Below are positions 42,235 through 50,647 of a stretch of 64,000 nt of DNA, piece by piece (position 1 is the stretch's first letter; each line of letters begins with the position of its first letter). The notes beneath the pieces are model-generated. The model made no database searches. It worked only from the letters and a program-made list of their open reading frames with translations, and was not told the DNA's origin. The position numbers and the translations under genes were made by a program. Source of the DNA: Geovibrio thiophilus (GTDB lineage: Bacteria > Chrysiogenota > Deferribacteres > Deferribacterales > Geovibrionaceae); the NCBI RefSeq assembly GCF_004087915.1, contig NZ_CP035108.1:186001-250000 (forward strand), in the 5' to 3' direction.

Positions 42235-42588
42235 ATGTTTAATTTTATTAAGGTCGGCTTCATCGCGCTGACGTTATTCCTCACGGCTTTCGCCGTTTAT
42301 GCGGATAAGCATCCTGAGGAGATAGGGAACAAGGACTGTATGGAGTGCCATGCTGAGGTGACTCCCGAGACGGTTCAGCAATGGGAAGAGAGCGCACACG
42401 GCTTCACAGGCGTTAAGTGCGGAGTATGTCACGGTGACGAGTTTAATTTCAAAAAAATTCCCGCAAACGAAACCTGTCGGGGCTGCCACGCAGAACAGGT
42501 GGAAAACAACTTCATGGCGGACAAGCCATGCGCCATGTGTCATCCGGCTCACACTTTCACCGTACATAAACAGAAAGACTACAAATAA
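42235..42588 (+). CDS. napM: Tetraheme cytochrome c, NapM-like electron donor
   Basis: The 117-residue protein has a signal peptide (cleaved after AVYA) and exactly four CxxCH sites: CMECH, CGVCH, CRGCH and CAMCH, with additional histidines for bis-His ligation. A small tetraheme protein directly before napA is the arrangement described for Desulfovibrio-type nap clusters, where NapM feeds electrons to NapA in place of NapB. It lies 12 bp upstream of napA and shares its transcript. The AGGAGG ribosome-binding site is strong. The 240-bp leader holds no other gene; I see no clean FNR site in it. Confidence 0.85.
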   Translation: MFNFIKVGFIALTLFLTAFAVYADKHPEEIGNKDCMECHAEVTPETVQQWEESAHGFTGVKCGVCHGDEFNFKKIPANETCRGCHAEQVENNFMADKPCAMCHPAHTFTVHKQKDYK

Positions 42589-42600
42589 CGGAGATTTATT

Positions 42601-44982
42601 ATGAATGTTTCAAGACGGGATTTTATAAAGCTTACAGCCGCAGCGAGCGCAGCGGCGGCAGCGGGCATCTCTTTCCCCGAAGCCGTGCAGGCGGAGGAAA
42701 AAGCGGATGTTGATAAATGGGTAAAAGGCGCATGCCGTTTCTGCGGAACAGGCTGCGGTGTTTATGTGGGCGTTAAAAACGGCAAGGCGGTCGCGATAAA
42801 AGGAAACACCGATGCCAAGACAAACTTCGGGTTTCTCTGCGTTAAGGGTTTTCTCGCTTTTAAATGTATGTACCACAAGGACAGGCTGAAAATGCCCCTT
42901 GTCCGCCAGAAGGACGGCAAATTCAAAGAGACTTCATGGAACGAGGCGCTTGATCTCGTGGCAAATAAATTCAAATACCTCCGTGACAAATACGGCAAGG
43001 ACGCTGTGGCTTACTACGGCAGCGGTCAGTGCACCACGGAAGAAACATACACATTCAACAAACTCTGGAAAGGCGGCTTCCGCAGCAACATGGTGGAAGG
43101 AAACCCCAGACTCTGCATGGCGTCCGCTGTTGCGGGATATGTCTCAACCTTCGGTTCAGATGAGCCCATGGGCAGCTATTCAGACATAGAAAGCTCAAAA
43201 TGTATCTTCATCACCGGTTCAAACATGAGCGAATGCCACCCTGTAATCTACAGAAGGGTAATGCGCCATAAAATGAAAAACCCCGATGTGAAGATAATCG
43301 TCTGCGAACCCAGAAGAACCAGCACATCAAAAATAGCCGATCTCTGGCTTCCGAATGACCCGGGCACAGACCTTGCTGTTTTCCACGCTATGGCGAATGT
43401 TATCATCACCAAAAACCTGCACGACAGGGACTTCATCGCCAAACACGCCCGCATCACTACAGGCAAGGATGTTGTGGATTTTGAGGAGTATAAAAAATTT
43501 CTCGCGCAGTTCACCCCCGAGGCGGTGGAAAAGCTCACCAGATGTCCGGCAGACCATATAGTGAAGGCTGCGGAATGGTTCGCCACAAGCGGCGCTACCA
43601 TGTCCATGTGGTGTATGGGTCTTAACCAGCGTAAAAGAGGGATGTGGGCAAACAACCTTGTGCATAACCTTCACATCATCACGGGGAATATGGGCAAGCC
43701 CGGGGCGGATTCCTTCTCGCTTACAGGTCAGCCCAATGCCTGCGGCGGCGTGCGTGAAACAGGCGCCCTCTCCCACCTTCTGCCCGGTACTAAGCCGGTG
43801 GCAAATGATAAATGGCGTGCCCATGTGGAAAAAGCTTGGGACATTCCGGCAGGTACAATAGACCCCAAGCCCGGGTTCCACACCATGCTGATGTTTGAAA
43901 AACTCGGCGCTGAGAGCGATGCTGAGAAACCTGTAAAAGGCATGCTGGTCAGCACCACCAACCCAGCTCAGTCTCTGCCCAATCTCAATAAATATATCAG
44001 GGGTATGCAGGACAGCTTTTTGGTGGTTCTGGATATTTTCCCCACGAGAACAACCCAGCTCGCGGATGTGATACTTCCTGCCGCTTTCCTCTATGAAAAA
44101 GGCGGCGTATTCGGCTGCTCCGAACGCAGAAGCCAGCTTACGGAAAAAGCCGTGGAACCCATAGGGCAGGCTAAGCCCGACCTGTGGATAGTCGCGCAGA
44201 TAGCCAAAAGAATGGGCTTTGAAAAGCTCATTCCATGGAACGGCAATGATTCCATGAAGGCAAACGAGCAGGCATGGACAGATTATATAACAGTGACAAA
44301 GGATACCGAACACACTCTCTGGGGCGCCACATACGACAGACTGAAAAAAGAGAAGGCGGGTCTCCAGTGGCCCTGCCCGTCCGTGGAGCACCCGGGAACG
44401 GAGAGACGCTATGTCAGAGGGCTTGACCCGATGTTTGAGCATCCGGCGGAAAAAGGCAATATTCCCGACAGCGCTCAGGTCTACTTTTATGCGGATGCGA
44501 AGAAGGAGGGCAAGCTGAATCTTTTCCTCCGCCCCTATGAAGGTCCCGGTGAAATGCCCGACAAGGATTTTCCCTTCTTCCTCACTACAGGAAGAGTCGT
44601 GGAGCAGTGGCACACGGGAACCATGACAATGCGTATTCCCGAAATAGCGAGAACTCACCCGAACGCATATATAGAACTGCATCCGGATGATGCAAAACAG
44701 CTCGGTATAACCGCAGGGGACATGGTGGAGATCGTGAGCAGAAGGGGCAGAAGTTCTATGCCCGCAAGAATAACAAAAGGGACTCTCCCGGGTGTTGCCT
44801 TTGTTCCTTGGCATGATCAGGCAATGGCAAGAATGATTAACTTTGTGTGCAATGACGTGGTTGACCCCGACTCAAAGGAACCTGAGTACAAGGTAGCCGC
44901 TGTGCGCATTAACAAAATAAGCGGACCGAAAGACGTTGCCGACAAATACATAATCAGTGACGTAAACGCTCCTTTCGCTTAA
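42601..44982 (+). CDS. napA: Periplasmic nitrate reductase catalytic subunit
   Basis: The 793-residue molybdoenzyme begins with a Tat signal (SRRDFIKLTAAASAAAA). A [4Fe-4S] site follows as CRFCGTGC at Cys45, Cys48 and Cys52 with the fourth ligand Cys80; the 27-residue gap equals that of NapA proteins. The molybdenum ligand is Cys172 in PRLCMASAV. Later motifs such as GQPNACGGVRETGALSHLLPG and TGRVVEQWHTGTMT fit bis-MGD nitrate reductases. It reduces nitrate to nitrite in the periplasm. It is followed by napD, napG and napH but not napB or napC. A hairpin after its stop may protect the upstream transcript. Confidence 0.95.
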   Translation: MNVSRRDFIKLTAAASAAAAAGISFPEAVQAEEKADVDKWVKGACRFCGTGCGVYVGVKNGKAVAIKGNTDAKTNFGFLCVKGFLAFKCMYHKDRLKMPLVRQKDGKFKETSWNEALDLVANKFKYLRDKYGKDAVAYYGSGQCTTEETYTFNKLWKGGFRSNMVEGNPRLCMASAVAGYVSTFGSDEPMGSYSDIESSKCIFITGSNMSECHPVIYRRVMRHKMKNPDVKIIVCEPRRTSTSKIADLWLPNDPGTDLAVFHAMANVIITKNLHDRDFIAKHARITTGKDVVDFEEYKKFLAQFTPEAVEKLTRCPADHIVKAAEWFATSGATMSMWCMGLNQRKRGMWANNLVHNLHIITGNMGKPGADSFSLTGQPNACGGVRETGALSHLLPGTKPVANDKWRAHVEKAWDIPAGTIDPKPGFHTMLMFEKLGAESDAEKPVKGMLVSTTNPAQSLPNLNKYIRGMQDSFLVVLDIFPTRTTQLADVILPAAFLYEKGGVFGCSERRSQLTEKAVEPIGQAKPDLWIVAQIAKRMGFEKLIPWNGNDSMKANEQAWTDYITVTKDTEHTLWGATYDRLKKEKAGLQWPCPSVEHPGTERRYVRGLDPMFEHPAEKGNIPDSAQVYFYADAKKEGKLNLFLRPYEGPGEMPDKDFPFFLTTGRVVEQWHTGTMTMRIPEIARTHPNAYIELHPDDAKQLGITAGDMVEIVSRRGRSSMPARITKGTLPGVAFVPWHDQAMARMINFVCNDVVDPDSKEPEYKVAAVRINKISGPKDVADKYIISDVNAPFA

Positions 44983-44996
44983 ACCTCCATCTCTTC

Positions 44997-45026
44997 GGAT
45001 CCGCCTCTTCGACCTGAGGCGGATCC
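44997..45026 (+). other. Strong intercistronic hairpin between napA and napD
   Basis: GGATCCGCCTC (44997-45007) and GAGGCGGATCC (45016-45026) form a perfect 11-bp stem with an 8-nt loop, 15 bp after the napA stop and 23 bp before napD. It lacks a T-tract. It probably stabilises the napMA message or lowers expression of the downstream genes. Confidence 0.75.
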
Positions 45027-45048
45027 TGCCTTGTAAGGAGAATTTATT

Positions 45049-45372
45049 ATGATATTCACAGGCAGCATCATCAATTTTGAAGACGGAAAAAAGGAAGCGG
45101 CGCTTGAAGTGCTTAAAACCTGTCCGCAGATAGAAGTTCACACCTTTTCGGAGGATGGGCGCAGCGCCGTGGTCTCCATAGAGACCGAAGACAGCAAAGA
45201 GCTGGAAGCTATCACGGACAGGCTGAAAAAAGAAAGCAGCATAAAAGATATAGCTCACCATTACATGTACTTCGGAGAGGAGACGGAAAAGCTTCTTTCA
45301 GAGAGTGCGCAGTCCCCTGAGCTCGGTGAATTTTTTAAAAGCGCGAGGACAAAAAACGGCAAAGCTGTATGA
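45049..45372 (+). CDS. napD: NapA maturation chaperone
   Basis: The 107-residue protein has the NapD ferredoxin-like fold pattern: MIFTGSIINF, the alternating strand AVVSIETEDSKELEAITDRL, and ends with a helical tail. NapD binds the Tat signal of NapA and holds it back until the cofactor is inserted. A 4-bp overlap joins it to napG. The C-terminal extension (about 20 residues past the fold) is slightly longer than in enteric NapD. Confidence 0.88.
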   Translation: MIFTGSIINFEDGKKEAALEVLKTCPQIEVHTFSEDGRSAVVSIETEDSKELEAITDRLKKESSIKDIAHHYMYFGEETEKLLSESAQSPELGEFFKSARTKNGKAV

Positions 45373-46121
45373 GTCTTCGTGAAAAGGTAAAAAACTACCT
45401 CAGCAAAAACCCGTTCAAGGGTTACTTCAAACGAAACAGACTCCGTCCGCCCGGCGCGGTGACGGAAGAGAGGTTCATGGAGCTCTGCATCCGCTGTGCG
45501 AGGTGTATCGAGGTCTGTCCTTACGAATCCGTTAAAAGAGCGGATCTCTTCGACAGGCTCCAGATCGGAACCCCGTACATATACGCTGATGAGAGGGCAT
45601 GCTATCTCTGCATGCTCTGCCCCTCCGTGTGCCCCACTGGAGCCCTTGATCCCAAGCTTAAGGAGCCTGAAAAGGTGCGCATGGGTCTTGCCTACATAGA
45701 GCAGGACAAGTGCCTGAACTACCTCTACGTAAAGGACGAAAACGCAGGCGGAACCCAAGGGTTCGCCACCATCTGCTCCACATGTTACAACACCTGCCCC
45801 TACACGGATGAGGCGATCAGGATGGAGCAGTTTCTACTCCCCGTGATAACCGACAAATGCACGGGCTGCGGAATCTGTGTGGAGAAATGTCCCACCGATC
45901 CGAAGTCCATAAGCATTATTCCCGCCGGAATGGGGAACGAAGACTTGGCAGGGCTTTATTATCAGCGCTCCCGCAAAAATTTCAAAAAGGCTGAGGAAGC
46001 CGAAGGATACAGCGGGGACGACGCCATAAAGAAAAAAATGAGCATAGACACGGCGGGCGAAAAGCCTGAGTTCAAATTTGATTATGAAACCACGGATAAG
46101 ATAGATGGCTGGACAGAGTAG
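45369..46121 (+). CDS. napG: NapG-like ferredoxin without a Tat signal
   Basis: The 250-residue protein carries four ferredoxin-type clusters: CIRCARCIEVCPY, CYLCMLCPSVCP, CSTCYNTCPY and CTGCGICVEKCP. It also keeps the NapG landmark RLRPPGA near residue 27. Classical NapG has a twin-arginine signal before this landmark. Here the start overlapping napD gives only 25 basic residues with no RR-signal or hydrophobic core. It therefore appears cytoplasmic, where it could pass electrons from the cytosol to NapH. It overlaps napH by 17 bp. Confidence 0.9.
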   Translation: MSLREKVKNYLSKNPFKGYFKRNRLRPPGAVTEERFMELCIRCARCIEVCPYESVKRADLFDRLQIGTPYIYADERACYLCMLCPSVCPTGALDPKLKEPEKVRMGLAYIEQDKCLNYLYVKDENAGGTQGFATICSTCYNTCPYTDEAIRMEQFLLPVITDKCTGCGICVEKCPTDPKSISIIPAGMGNEDLAGLYYQRSRKNFKKAEEAEGYSGDDAIKKKMSIDTAGEKPEFKFDYETTDKIDGWTE

Positions 46122-46938
46122 AATAAAAAAATACAGGCGGCTCGTGCAGACTGCGGTTTTTTTGATGATGTTCATCATCCCGCTGCTGAACATGTTTGAG
46201 ATATATTTCATCAAGGGAACCTTTTATTCCATTGATGTGGGCAGCGCGGCGGCGGCGGATCCGATCGCTGTTTTTCAGGCGGCGATGTCGTCGAAATCAG
46301 TGAATGTTTACATGGCGCTCTCGGTTGTGATACCGATACTGCTGATGCTGCTGGCGGGGCGTGTGTGGTGCTCATGGATGTGCCCCTATCATTTCATAGC
46401 CGAGGGTGTGAGCTTCATTAAGAAAAAACTCGGCATGAAAAAGAGCTTTCCAGTTTATTCTCCCGCCGCCAAAAGGCGGACAGAGAACCAGAGGCTTATT
46501 ATTCTCGTATGTTTTATCGCCCTTGCCGGAGTTGCGGGCATTCCTCTTTTGAACCTTATATCAGCTCCGGGTGTCATATCATCACAGGCGCTTGTGCTGG
46601 TTAAATTCCGATATGTCACATTTGAGCTGGTGTTTATCTTAGCGCTGATAACCGCCGAGTTTGTGCTTTTCCCTTTCTTCTGGTGCAGGCTTTTCTGCCC
46701 CACGGGAACATTCCTATCTCTGTTTAAGACGGAGCGGGGGATGCACCTGAAAAGAACGGCTGAAAGCTGCTCCATGTGCGGCTCATGCAGAAAGGTATGC
46801 CCTATGGGGCTTGACCCTGTGACAGACGGCAGCAGCCTCCTGTGCCACAACTGCGGTGACTGTATTGACGCCTGTCCCGACAACAGAAAAAAAGAAACCC
46901 TCCGCTTCATAAGCGGCAGGCAGAACTTCCCCTCATAG
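46105..46938 (+). CDS. napH: NapH-like membrane iron-sulfur protein
   Basis: The 277-residue protein has an N-terminal membrane helix and about four in total. The conserved CxxxCP motifs next to helices are present (WCSWMCPYHF and WCRLFCPTGTF), and two C-terminal [4Fe-4S] sites follow (CSMCGSCRKVCP, CHNCGDCIDACP). NapH oxidises quinol with NapG, or passes electrons to NapM/NapA. In the absence of napC it is the only membrane component of this operon and thus the probable quinol dehydrogenase. A terminator follows 15 bp after the stop. Confidence 0.92.
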   Translation: MAGQSRIKKYRRLVQTAVFLMMFIIPLLNMFEIYFIKGTFYSIDVGSAAAADPIAVFQAAMSSKSVNVYMALSVVIPILLMLLAGRVWCSWMCPYHFIAEGVSFIKKKLGMKKSFPVYSPAAKRRTENQRLIILVCFIALAGVAGIPLLNLISAPGVISSQALVLVKFRYVTFELVFILALITAEFVLFPFFWCRLFCPTGTFLSLFKTERGMHLKRTAESCSMCGSCRKVCPMGLDPVTDGSSLLCHNCGDCIDACPDNRKKETLRFISGRQNFPS

Positions 46939-46952
46939 ACTTCTCCTTACAG

Positions 46953-46991
46953 CTTCCCTTCTTTCCGAGGCATCGGGAAGAAGGGTTTTTC
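46953..46991 (+). terminator. Terminator of the nap operon
   Basis: CCCTTCTTTCCGA pairs with TCGGGAAGAAGGG around GGCA (one G-T pair) and is followed by TTTTTCTT. Confidence 0.9.
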
Positions 46992-47101
46992 TTATTCACT
47001 CTGAAAGCTGTTTCCGCACTTGTTTAATCTGTTTATAAATAAGAACATTCTTCCTGCAAGCGGAATAAAAGACTTGATCTTGCGTATAAAAATGCTTTAT
47101 A

Positions 47102-47146
47102 TATCAAATATAGCAATAACCAATATTCAGTTATTCATATTTGATA
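47102..47146 (+). promoter_or_regulatory. Long nested dyad before the ABC importer, overlapping a candidate promoter
   Basis: TATCAAATAT (47102-47111) pairs with ATATTTGATA (47137-47146). Inside, AATAAC (47115-47120) pairs with GTTATT (47130-47135). A possible promoter, TTGATC (47074-47079) with TTATAT (47097-47102), runs into the left arm. The dyad ends 13 bp before the start codon. It may be an operator or an RNA hairpin that responds to osmotic state. Confidence 0.5.
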
Positions 47147-47159
47147 AGGACAAGGTATT

Positions 47160-48347
47160 ATGTGTAAAATTGAGGTTAAAAACCTTTATAAACTCTTCGG
47201 TGAAAATGTCTCCCATGCCATTAATGACATGAAAAAGGGCAAGGGAAAAGAGGAGATTATGAAGAAGCACGGCGCTGCCGTGGGACTTGACAATGTGTCC
47301 TTCTCAGTAAAAGAGGGGGAGATTCTTGTGGTTATGGGGCTTTCCGGCTCGGGCAAATCCACGCTGATACGCTGCCTTAACAGGCTCATAGAGCCAACAG
47401 AGGGCGTGATCACCATCGATGGGCAGGACATCACCCGCTTTAACAAGGATCAGCTGCGGGAACTGCGCTCAAAAAAGTTCGGTATGGTTTTCCAGCGCTT
47501 CGCACTCTTCCCTCACAAAAGTGTCATCGAAAACGCCGCTTACGGGCTTGAGGTGCAGAATGTGCCCAAGGAGGAGAGGCTTAAGCGTGCGGCGGACTCC
47601 CTTGAGCTTGTGGGTTTAAAGGGTTGGGAGGAGTATTATCCCGAAAACCTCAGCGGCGGTATGCAGCAGAGGGTGGGACTTGCCAGAGCCCTTGCCGTGG
47701 AGCCGGACATTCTGCTCATGGACGAGGCGTTCAGCGCTCTTGATCCGCTGATAAAGCGTGAGATGCAGGATGAACTGCTCTCTCTTCAGGCGAGGGTTAA
47801 CAAGACTATAGTTTTCATCACCCATGATCTGGACGAGGCTCTGAAGCTGGGCGACAGGATTGTCCTGATGAAGGACGGGCGTGTGGTGCAGATAGGCGAA
47901 CCCGAGGAGATACTCACAAACCCCGCAAACATGTACGTGGAAAAGTTTGTGGAGAATGTGGATCTTTCCAAGGTTCTTACCGTTTCCAGCGTGATGATAA
48001 AACCCTTCGCCGTAACCTATCCGAAGGACGGTCCCAAGTCTGCGCTTCTTAAGATGAAGGAGGCGGGTATATCGTCCGTCATGGTGGTTAACAGGGAAAG
48101 GCAGTTCATGGGCATAGTCCATGTGAAGGACGTGCGCAAGGCGGCGGAGCTTAATCATAAGACTCTGGAAGAGGTTCTGGACAGAGATGTTGTGAGCGCT
48201 CTGCCGGATGAGAACATAAGCGGGCTTTTCACGGCGGCTAAGTTTCCCATAGCCGTTGTGGACGAAAAGGGCGTGCTGAAAGGCGCTGTTGTGAGGGGTT
48301 CGCTCCTCTCCGCGCTATCATTTGAAGGTGGCGTAGGCAATGGATAG
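47160..48347 (+). CDS. proV: Glycine betaine/proline ABC importer ATPase with CBS domains
   Basis: The 395-residue ATPase has the ProV/OpuAA layout: an N-terminal extension of about 40 residues, Walker A GLSGSGKST, Q-loop, signature LSGGMQQRVGLARAL, Walker B ILLMDEAFSALDP and H-loop THDLDEA. Two C-terminal CBS repeats (from residue about 280) usually sense ionic strength. It powers uptake of compatible solutes together with the permease overlapping its end by 8 bp and the binding protein further on. AAGG precedes the start. Confidence 0.93.
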   Translation: MCKIEVKNLYKLFGENVSHAINDMKKGKGKEEIMKKHGAAVGLDNVSFSVKEGEILVVMGLSGSGKSTLIRCLNRLIEPTEGVITIDGQDITRFNKDQLRELRSKKFGMVFQRFALFPHKSVIENAAYGLEVQNVPKEERLKRAADSLELVGLKGWEEYYPENLSGGMQQRVGLARALAVEPDILLMDEAFSALDPLIKREMQDELLSLQARVNKTIVFITHDLDEALKLGDRIVLMKDGRVVQIGEPEEILTNPANMYVEKFVENVDLSKVLTVSSVMIKPFAVTYPKDGPKSALLKMKEAGISSVMVVNRERQFMGIVHVKDVRKAAELNHKTLEEVLDRDVVSALPDENISGLFTAAKFPIAVVDEKGVLKGAVVRGSLLSALSFEGGVGNG

Positions 48348-49173
48348 CATACCGAAGTTTCCCCTCGGGGATATAATTGAAAAATTTATCGATTTTACCA
48401 CTGAGCATTTCTCCGATTTCACAAGGGCAGTGTCTGATATAACGGAAACCGCTCTGGATAACCTCATAGACGGGATGCTGTTTTTTCATCCCATATTGTT
48501 CATCGCCGTTGTCGGCGGGCTTCTGTTTAAGTTTTCAGGCAGAAAAATAGCCATAGGCAGTGTGGCGGGCTTGCTGTTTATACTGAATCTGGGACTTTGG
48601 AACGCAACAGTCTCAACTCTTGCTCTCGTGCTGTCGGCGACTCTGGTATCAATTGCCGTGGGCATACCTTTGGGTATTATGGCGGCGCTCTACAGACCGT
48701 TCAACAGGGTGCTTATGCCTCTGCTCGACTTCATGCAGACTATGCCCGCTTTCGTTTATCTGATTCCCGCTATTCCGTTTTTCGGTCTGGGTCCCGTGTC
48801 TGCCATTTTTACGACTGTGATATTCGCTATGCCTCCGTCCATAAGGCTCACCTGTCTCGGAATAAGTCAGGTTCCCTCAGAGCTCATTGAGGCTGCGGAT
48901 GCGTTCGGCTCAACCAAAAAGCAGAAGCTGTTCAAGCTTCAGCTTCCCCTTGCCATGCCTACCATAATGGCGGGCGTGAACCAGACAATCATGCTGGCGC
49001 TCTCCATGGTGGTTATCGCCGCTATGATCGGCGCGGGAGGACTTGGCGGAGAGGTCTGGAGAGCTATACAGAGACTCTGGATGGGCAGAGGCTTTGAGGC
49101 GGGTATTGCGGTGGTGATCATTGCGATGATCCTTGACAGGGTCACGCAGAGAACAGCAGTTAAAAAGAAATAG
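48340..49173 (+). CDS. proW: Glycine betaine/proline ABC importer permease
   Basis: The 277-residue protein has about seven membrane helices and the coupling (EAA) loop ELIEAADAFGSTKKQKLFKLQLPLAMP, quoted in part. ProW features include IPLGIMAALYRPFNRVLMPL and MIGAGGLGGEVWRAIQRL. The long N-terminal segment before helix 1 is typical. It overlaps proV. The next gene of the operon, the binding protein, begins 472 bp later, and the gap is filled by repeats that may set different expression levels for the two. Confidence 0.93.
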   Translation: MDSIPKFPLGDIIEKFIDFTTEHFSDFTRAVSDITETALDNLIDGMLFFHPILFIAVVGGLLFKFSGRKIAIGSVAGLLFILNLGLWNATVSTLALVLSATLVSIAVGIPLGIMAALYRPFNRVLMPLLDFMQTMPAFVYLIPAIPFFGLGPVSAIFTTVIFAMPPSIRLTCLGISQVPSELIEAADAFGSTKKQKLFKLQLPLAMPTIMAGVNQTIMLALSMVVIAAMIGAGGLGGEVWRAIQRLWMGRGFEAGIAVVIIAMILDRVTQRTAVKKK

Positions 49174-49198
49174 AGGATTGCTCAGTGTTATTTCGCGG

Positions 49199-49226
49199 TC
49201 ATTGCGAACGAAGTGAAGTAATCTCT
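49199..49226 (+). repeat. GTCATTGCGA-type short dispersed repeat
   Basis: GTCATTGCGAACGAAGTGAAG and the bases after it resemble a motif (GTCATTGCGAGCGAAGCGAAGCAATC, from memory) that occurs as intergenic repeats in many bacteria. It sits just after proW and is followed by a GCGTCAA/TTGACGC hairpin at about 49229-49262. Only one copy is seen in this window. Confidence 0.5.
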
Positions 49227-49268
49227 TATGCGTCAATCAGGCAGAATGTGCGGGTTGACGCTGTTAAA

Positions 49269-49635
49269 ACAGTTCCAAGTATGGAACTGCGCCGTGCGAA
49301 GCGAAGCCGCATTCACTGCGGCGTGAGCGTGTATGCTGAATTTCCATGGATGGAAAATTCAGCATTATCAATACATGGCGTTTGCGGAAACGCAACTACA
49401 GTTCCAAGTATGGAACTGCGCCGTGCGAAGCGAAGCCGCATTCACTGCGGCGTGAGCGTGTATGCTGAATTTCCATGGATGGAAAATTCAGCATTATCAA
49501 TACATGGCGTTTGCGGAAACGCAACTACAGTTCCAAGTATGGAACTGCGCCGTGCGAAGCGAAGCCGCATTCACTGCGGCGTGAGCGTGTATGCTGAATT
49601 TCCATGGATGGAAAATTCAGCATTATCAATAAAAG
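49269..49635 (+). repeat. Three tandem 129-bp units of a structured repeat between proW and proX
   Basis: Units start at 49269, 49398 and 49527; the third stops after about 109 bp, just before the proX ribosome-binding site. Each unit contains four hairpins in order: AGTTCCA/TGGAACT, GCCGCA/TGCGGC, a long stem GCTGAATT.../...AATTCAGC capped around CATGGATG, and GCGTTT/AAACGC (the last missing from unit 3). The units are virtually identical, so the array expanded recently. In the operon's RNA it would form an array of about eleven hairpins before proX, as REP-like elements do when they stabilise upstream mRNA. Confidence 0.93.
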
Positions 49636-49645
49636 GAGGAAACTT

Positions 49646-50503
49646 ATGAAGAAGATTACAAAGTTATTTACAGCGGCGCTGCTCAGTCTCGTGATTTTCA
49701 CGGGTGCGGCACAGGCTAAGGAAAGGGTGGAGCTTGTATATGTGGAATGGGCAAGAGCCGTTGCCATAACCCATGTGGCGGGGGTATTGCTTGAGGAGAT
49801 GGGATACGATGTCAAAACCAGCTCAGTGGCAAACGCCGCCATGTGGGCTTCGGTTGCGGAGGGTGATTCCGATGCTCTTCTCTGCGCTTGGCTGCCCGTT
49901 ACCCATGCGGATCTTTACACTAAGTACAAAGAAAAAATAGTCGACCTCGGTCCCAACTATGTTGACGCCAAGCTCGGTTTTGTTGTTCCAGCTTATGTCA
50001 CAATCAACTCTGTCAGAGAGATGGGCGCGAACATAGACAAATTCAGAGGGAAAATAATCGGTATCGATCCCGGCGCGGGCATGTCAAAAGCCGCTGAGGA
50101 AGCTATAGCAAAAAATACCGCAGGCATCGGCAAGTTTGAATATGTCTCCGGCAGCGATGCGATAATGGTAGCCTCGCTCTCAAACGCCATTAAAAGAAAG
50201 GAATGGATAGTCGTTCCCGGCTGGCAGCCCCACTGGATGTTCGGCGAATGGGATCTTAAGATACTCGATGATCCGGATAAAATATTCGGCGGTGCGGAAA
50301 CAATCAACACAGTCGTGAGAAAGGGTCTGGATAAGGATATGCCCGAAGTCTACACTTTCTTAAGTAAATTCGACTGGAAGCAGATTGATCTCAGCAGCGC
50401 CCTTGTGGACAACAAAAACGGCATGGACCCCAAGAAAAGCGCCGAAAAATTCGTAAAAGCCAACAGAGCCAAGATAGACGAACTGCTGAAAGCAGTGAAG
50501 TAA
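49646..50503 (+). CDS. proX: Glycine betaine/proline-type substrate-binding protein
   Basis: The ATG at 49646 has a perfect AAGGAGG and yields a signal peptide (LFTAALLSLVIFTGAAQA). The 285-residue protein is an OpuAC/ProX-type binding protein: YVEWARAVAITHVAGVLLEEMGY, quoted in part, DALLCAWLPVTHADLY, and the aromatic-rich region VVPGWQPHWMFGEWDLKIL that forms the cation-pi box for quaternary ammonium ligands. It is the periplasmic receptor of the importer encoded just upstream. A hairpin array precedes it and two very stable hairpins follow it. Confidence 0.93.
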   Translation: MKKITKLFTAALLSLVIFTGAAQAKERVELVYVEWARAVAITHVAGVLLEEMGYDVKTSSVANAAMWASVAEGDSDALLCAWLPVTHADLYTKYKEKIVDLGPNYVDAKLGFVVPAYVTINSVREMGANIDKFRGKIIGIDPGAGMSKAAEEAIAKNTAGIGKFEYVSGSDAIMVASLSNAIKRKEWIVVPGWQPHWMFGEWDLKILDDPDKIFGGAETINTVVRKGLDKDMPEVYTFLSKFDWKQIDLSSALVDNKNGMDPKKSAEKFVKANRAKIDELLKAVK

Positions 50504-50535
50504 GCTTTTCAGGAAGAAAAGCCGCATTAAGATAC

Positions 50536-50577
50536 TTGAGAAGACCTTTCTTTAATGAAAAAGAAAGGTCTTCTCAA
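50536..50577 (+). terminator. 18-bp perfect hairpin after proX
   Basis: TTGAGAAGACCTTTCTTT pairs perfectly with its complement after a 6-nt loop. No T-tract follows, so it may serve as a stabiliser or weak terminator rather than a classical one. Confidence 0.6.
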
Positions 50578-50647
50578 ACTCTTCCCAAAGAAACCAGATT
50601 TTTGAAAGAGTACAAAAGCTTTGAATAATATTCGGTTTTTTGAAGGG

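Noticed and set aside
43327-44814. Long minus-strand open frame opposite napA
   Set aside because: The napA frame is unquestionable and the antisense product has no recognisable features.
49269-49635. CRISPR array
   Set aside because: The units are 129 bp, directly adjacent and nearly identical throughout, with no unique spacers, and no cas genes are seen.
49185-49649. A 154-codon open frame through the tandem repeats that would encode three 43-residue repeats
   Set aside because: The period (129 bp) happens to be a multiple of three, so the frame stays open. It has no convincing start, the diverged copy at 29783 contains a stop in the equivalent frame, and the conservation pattern follows hairpins, not codons.
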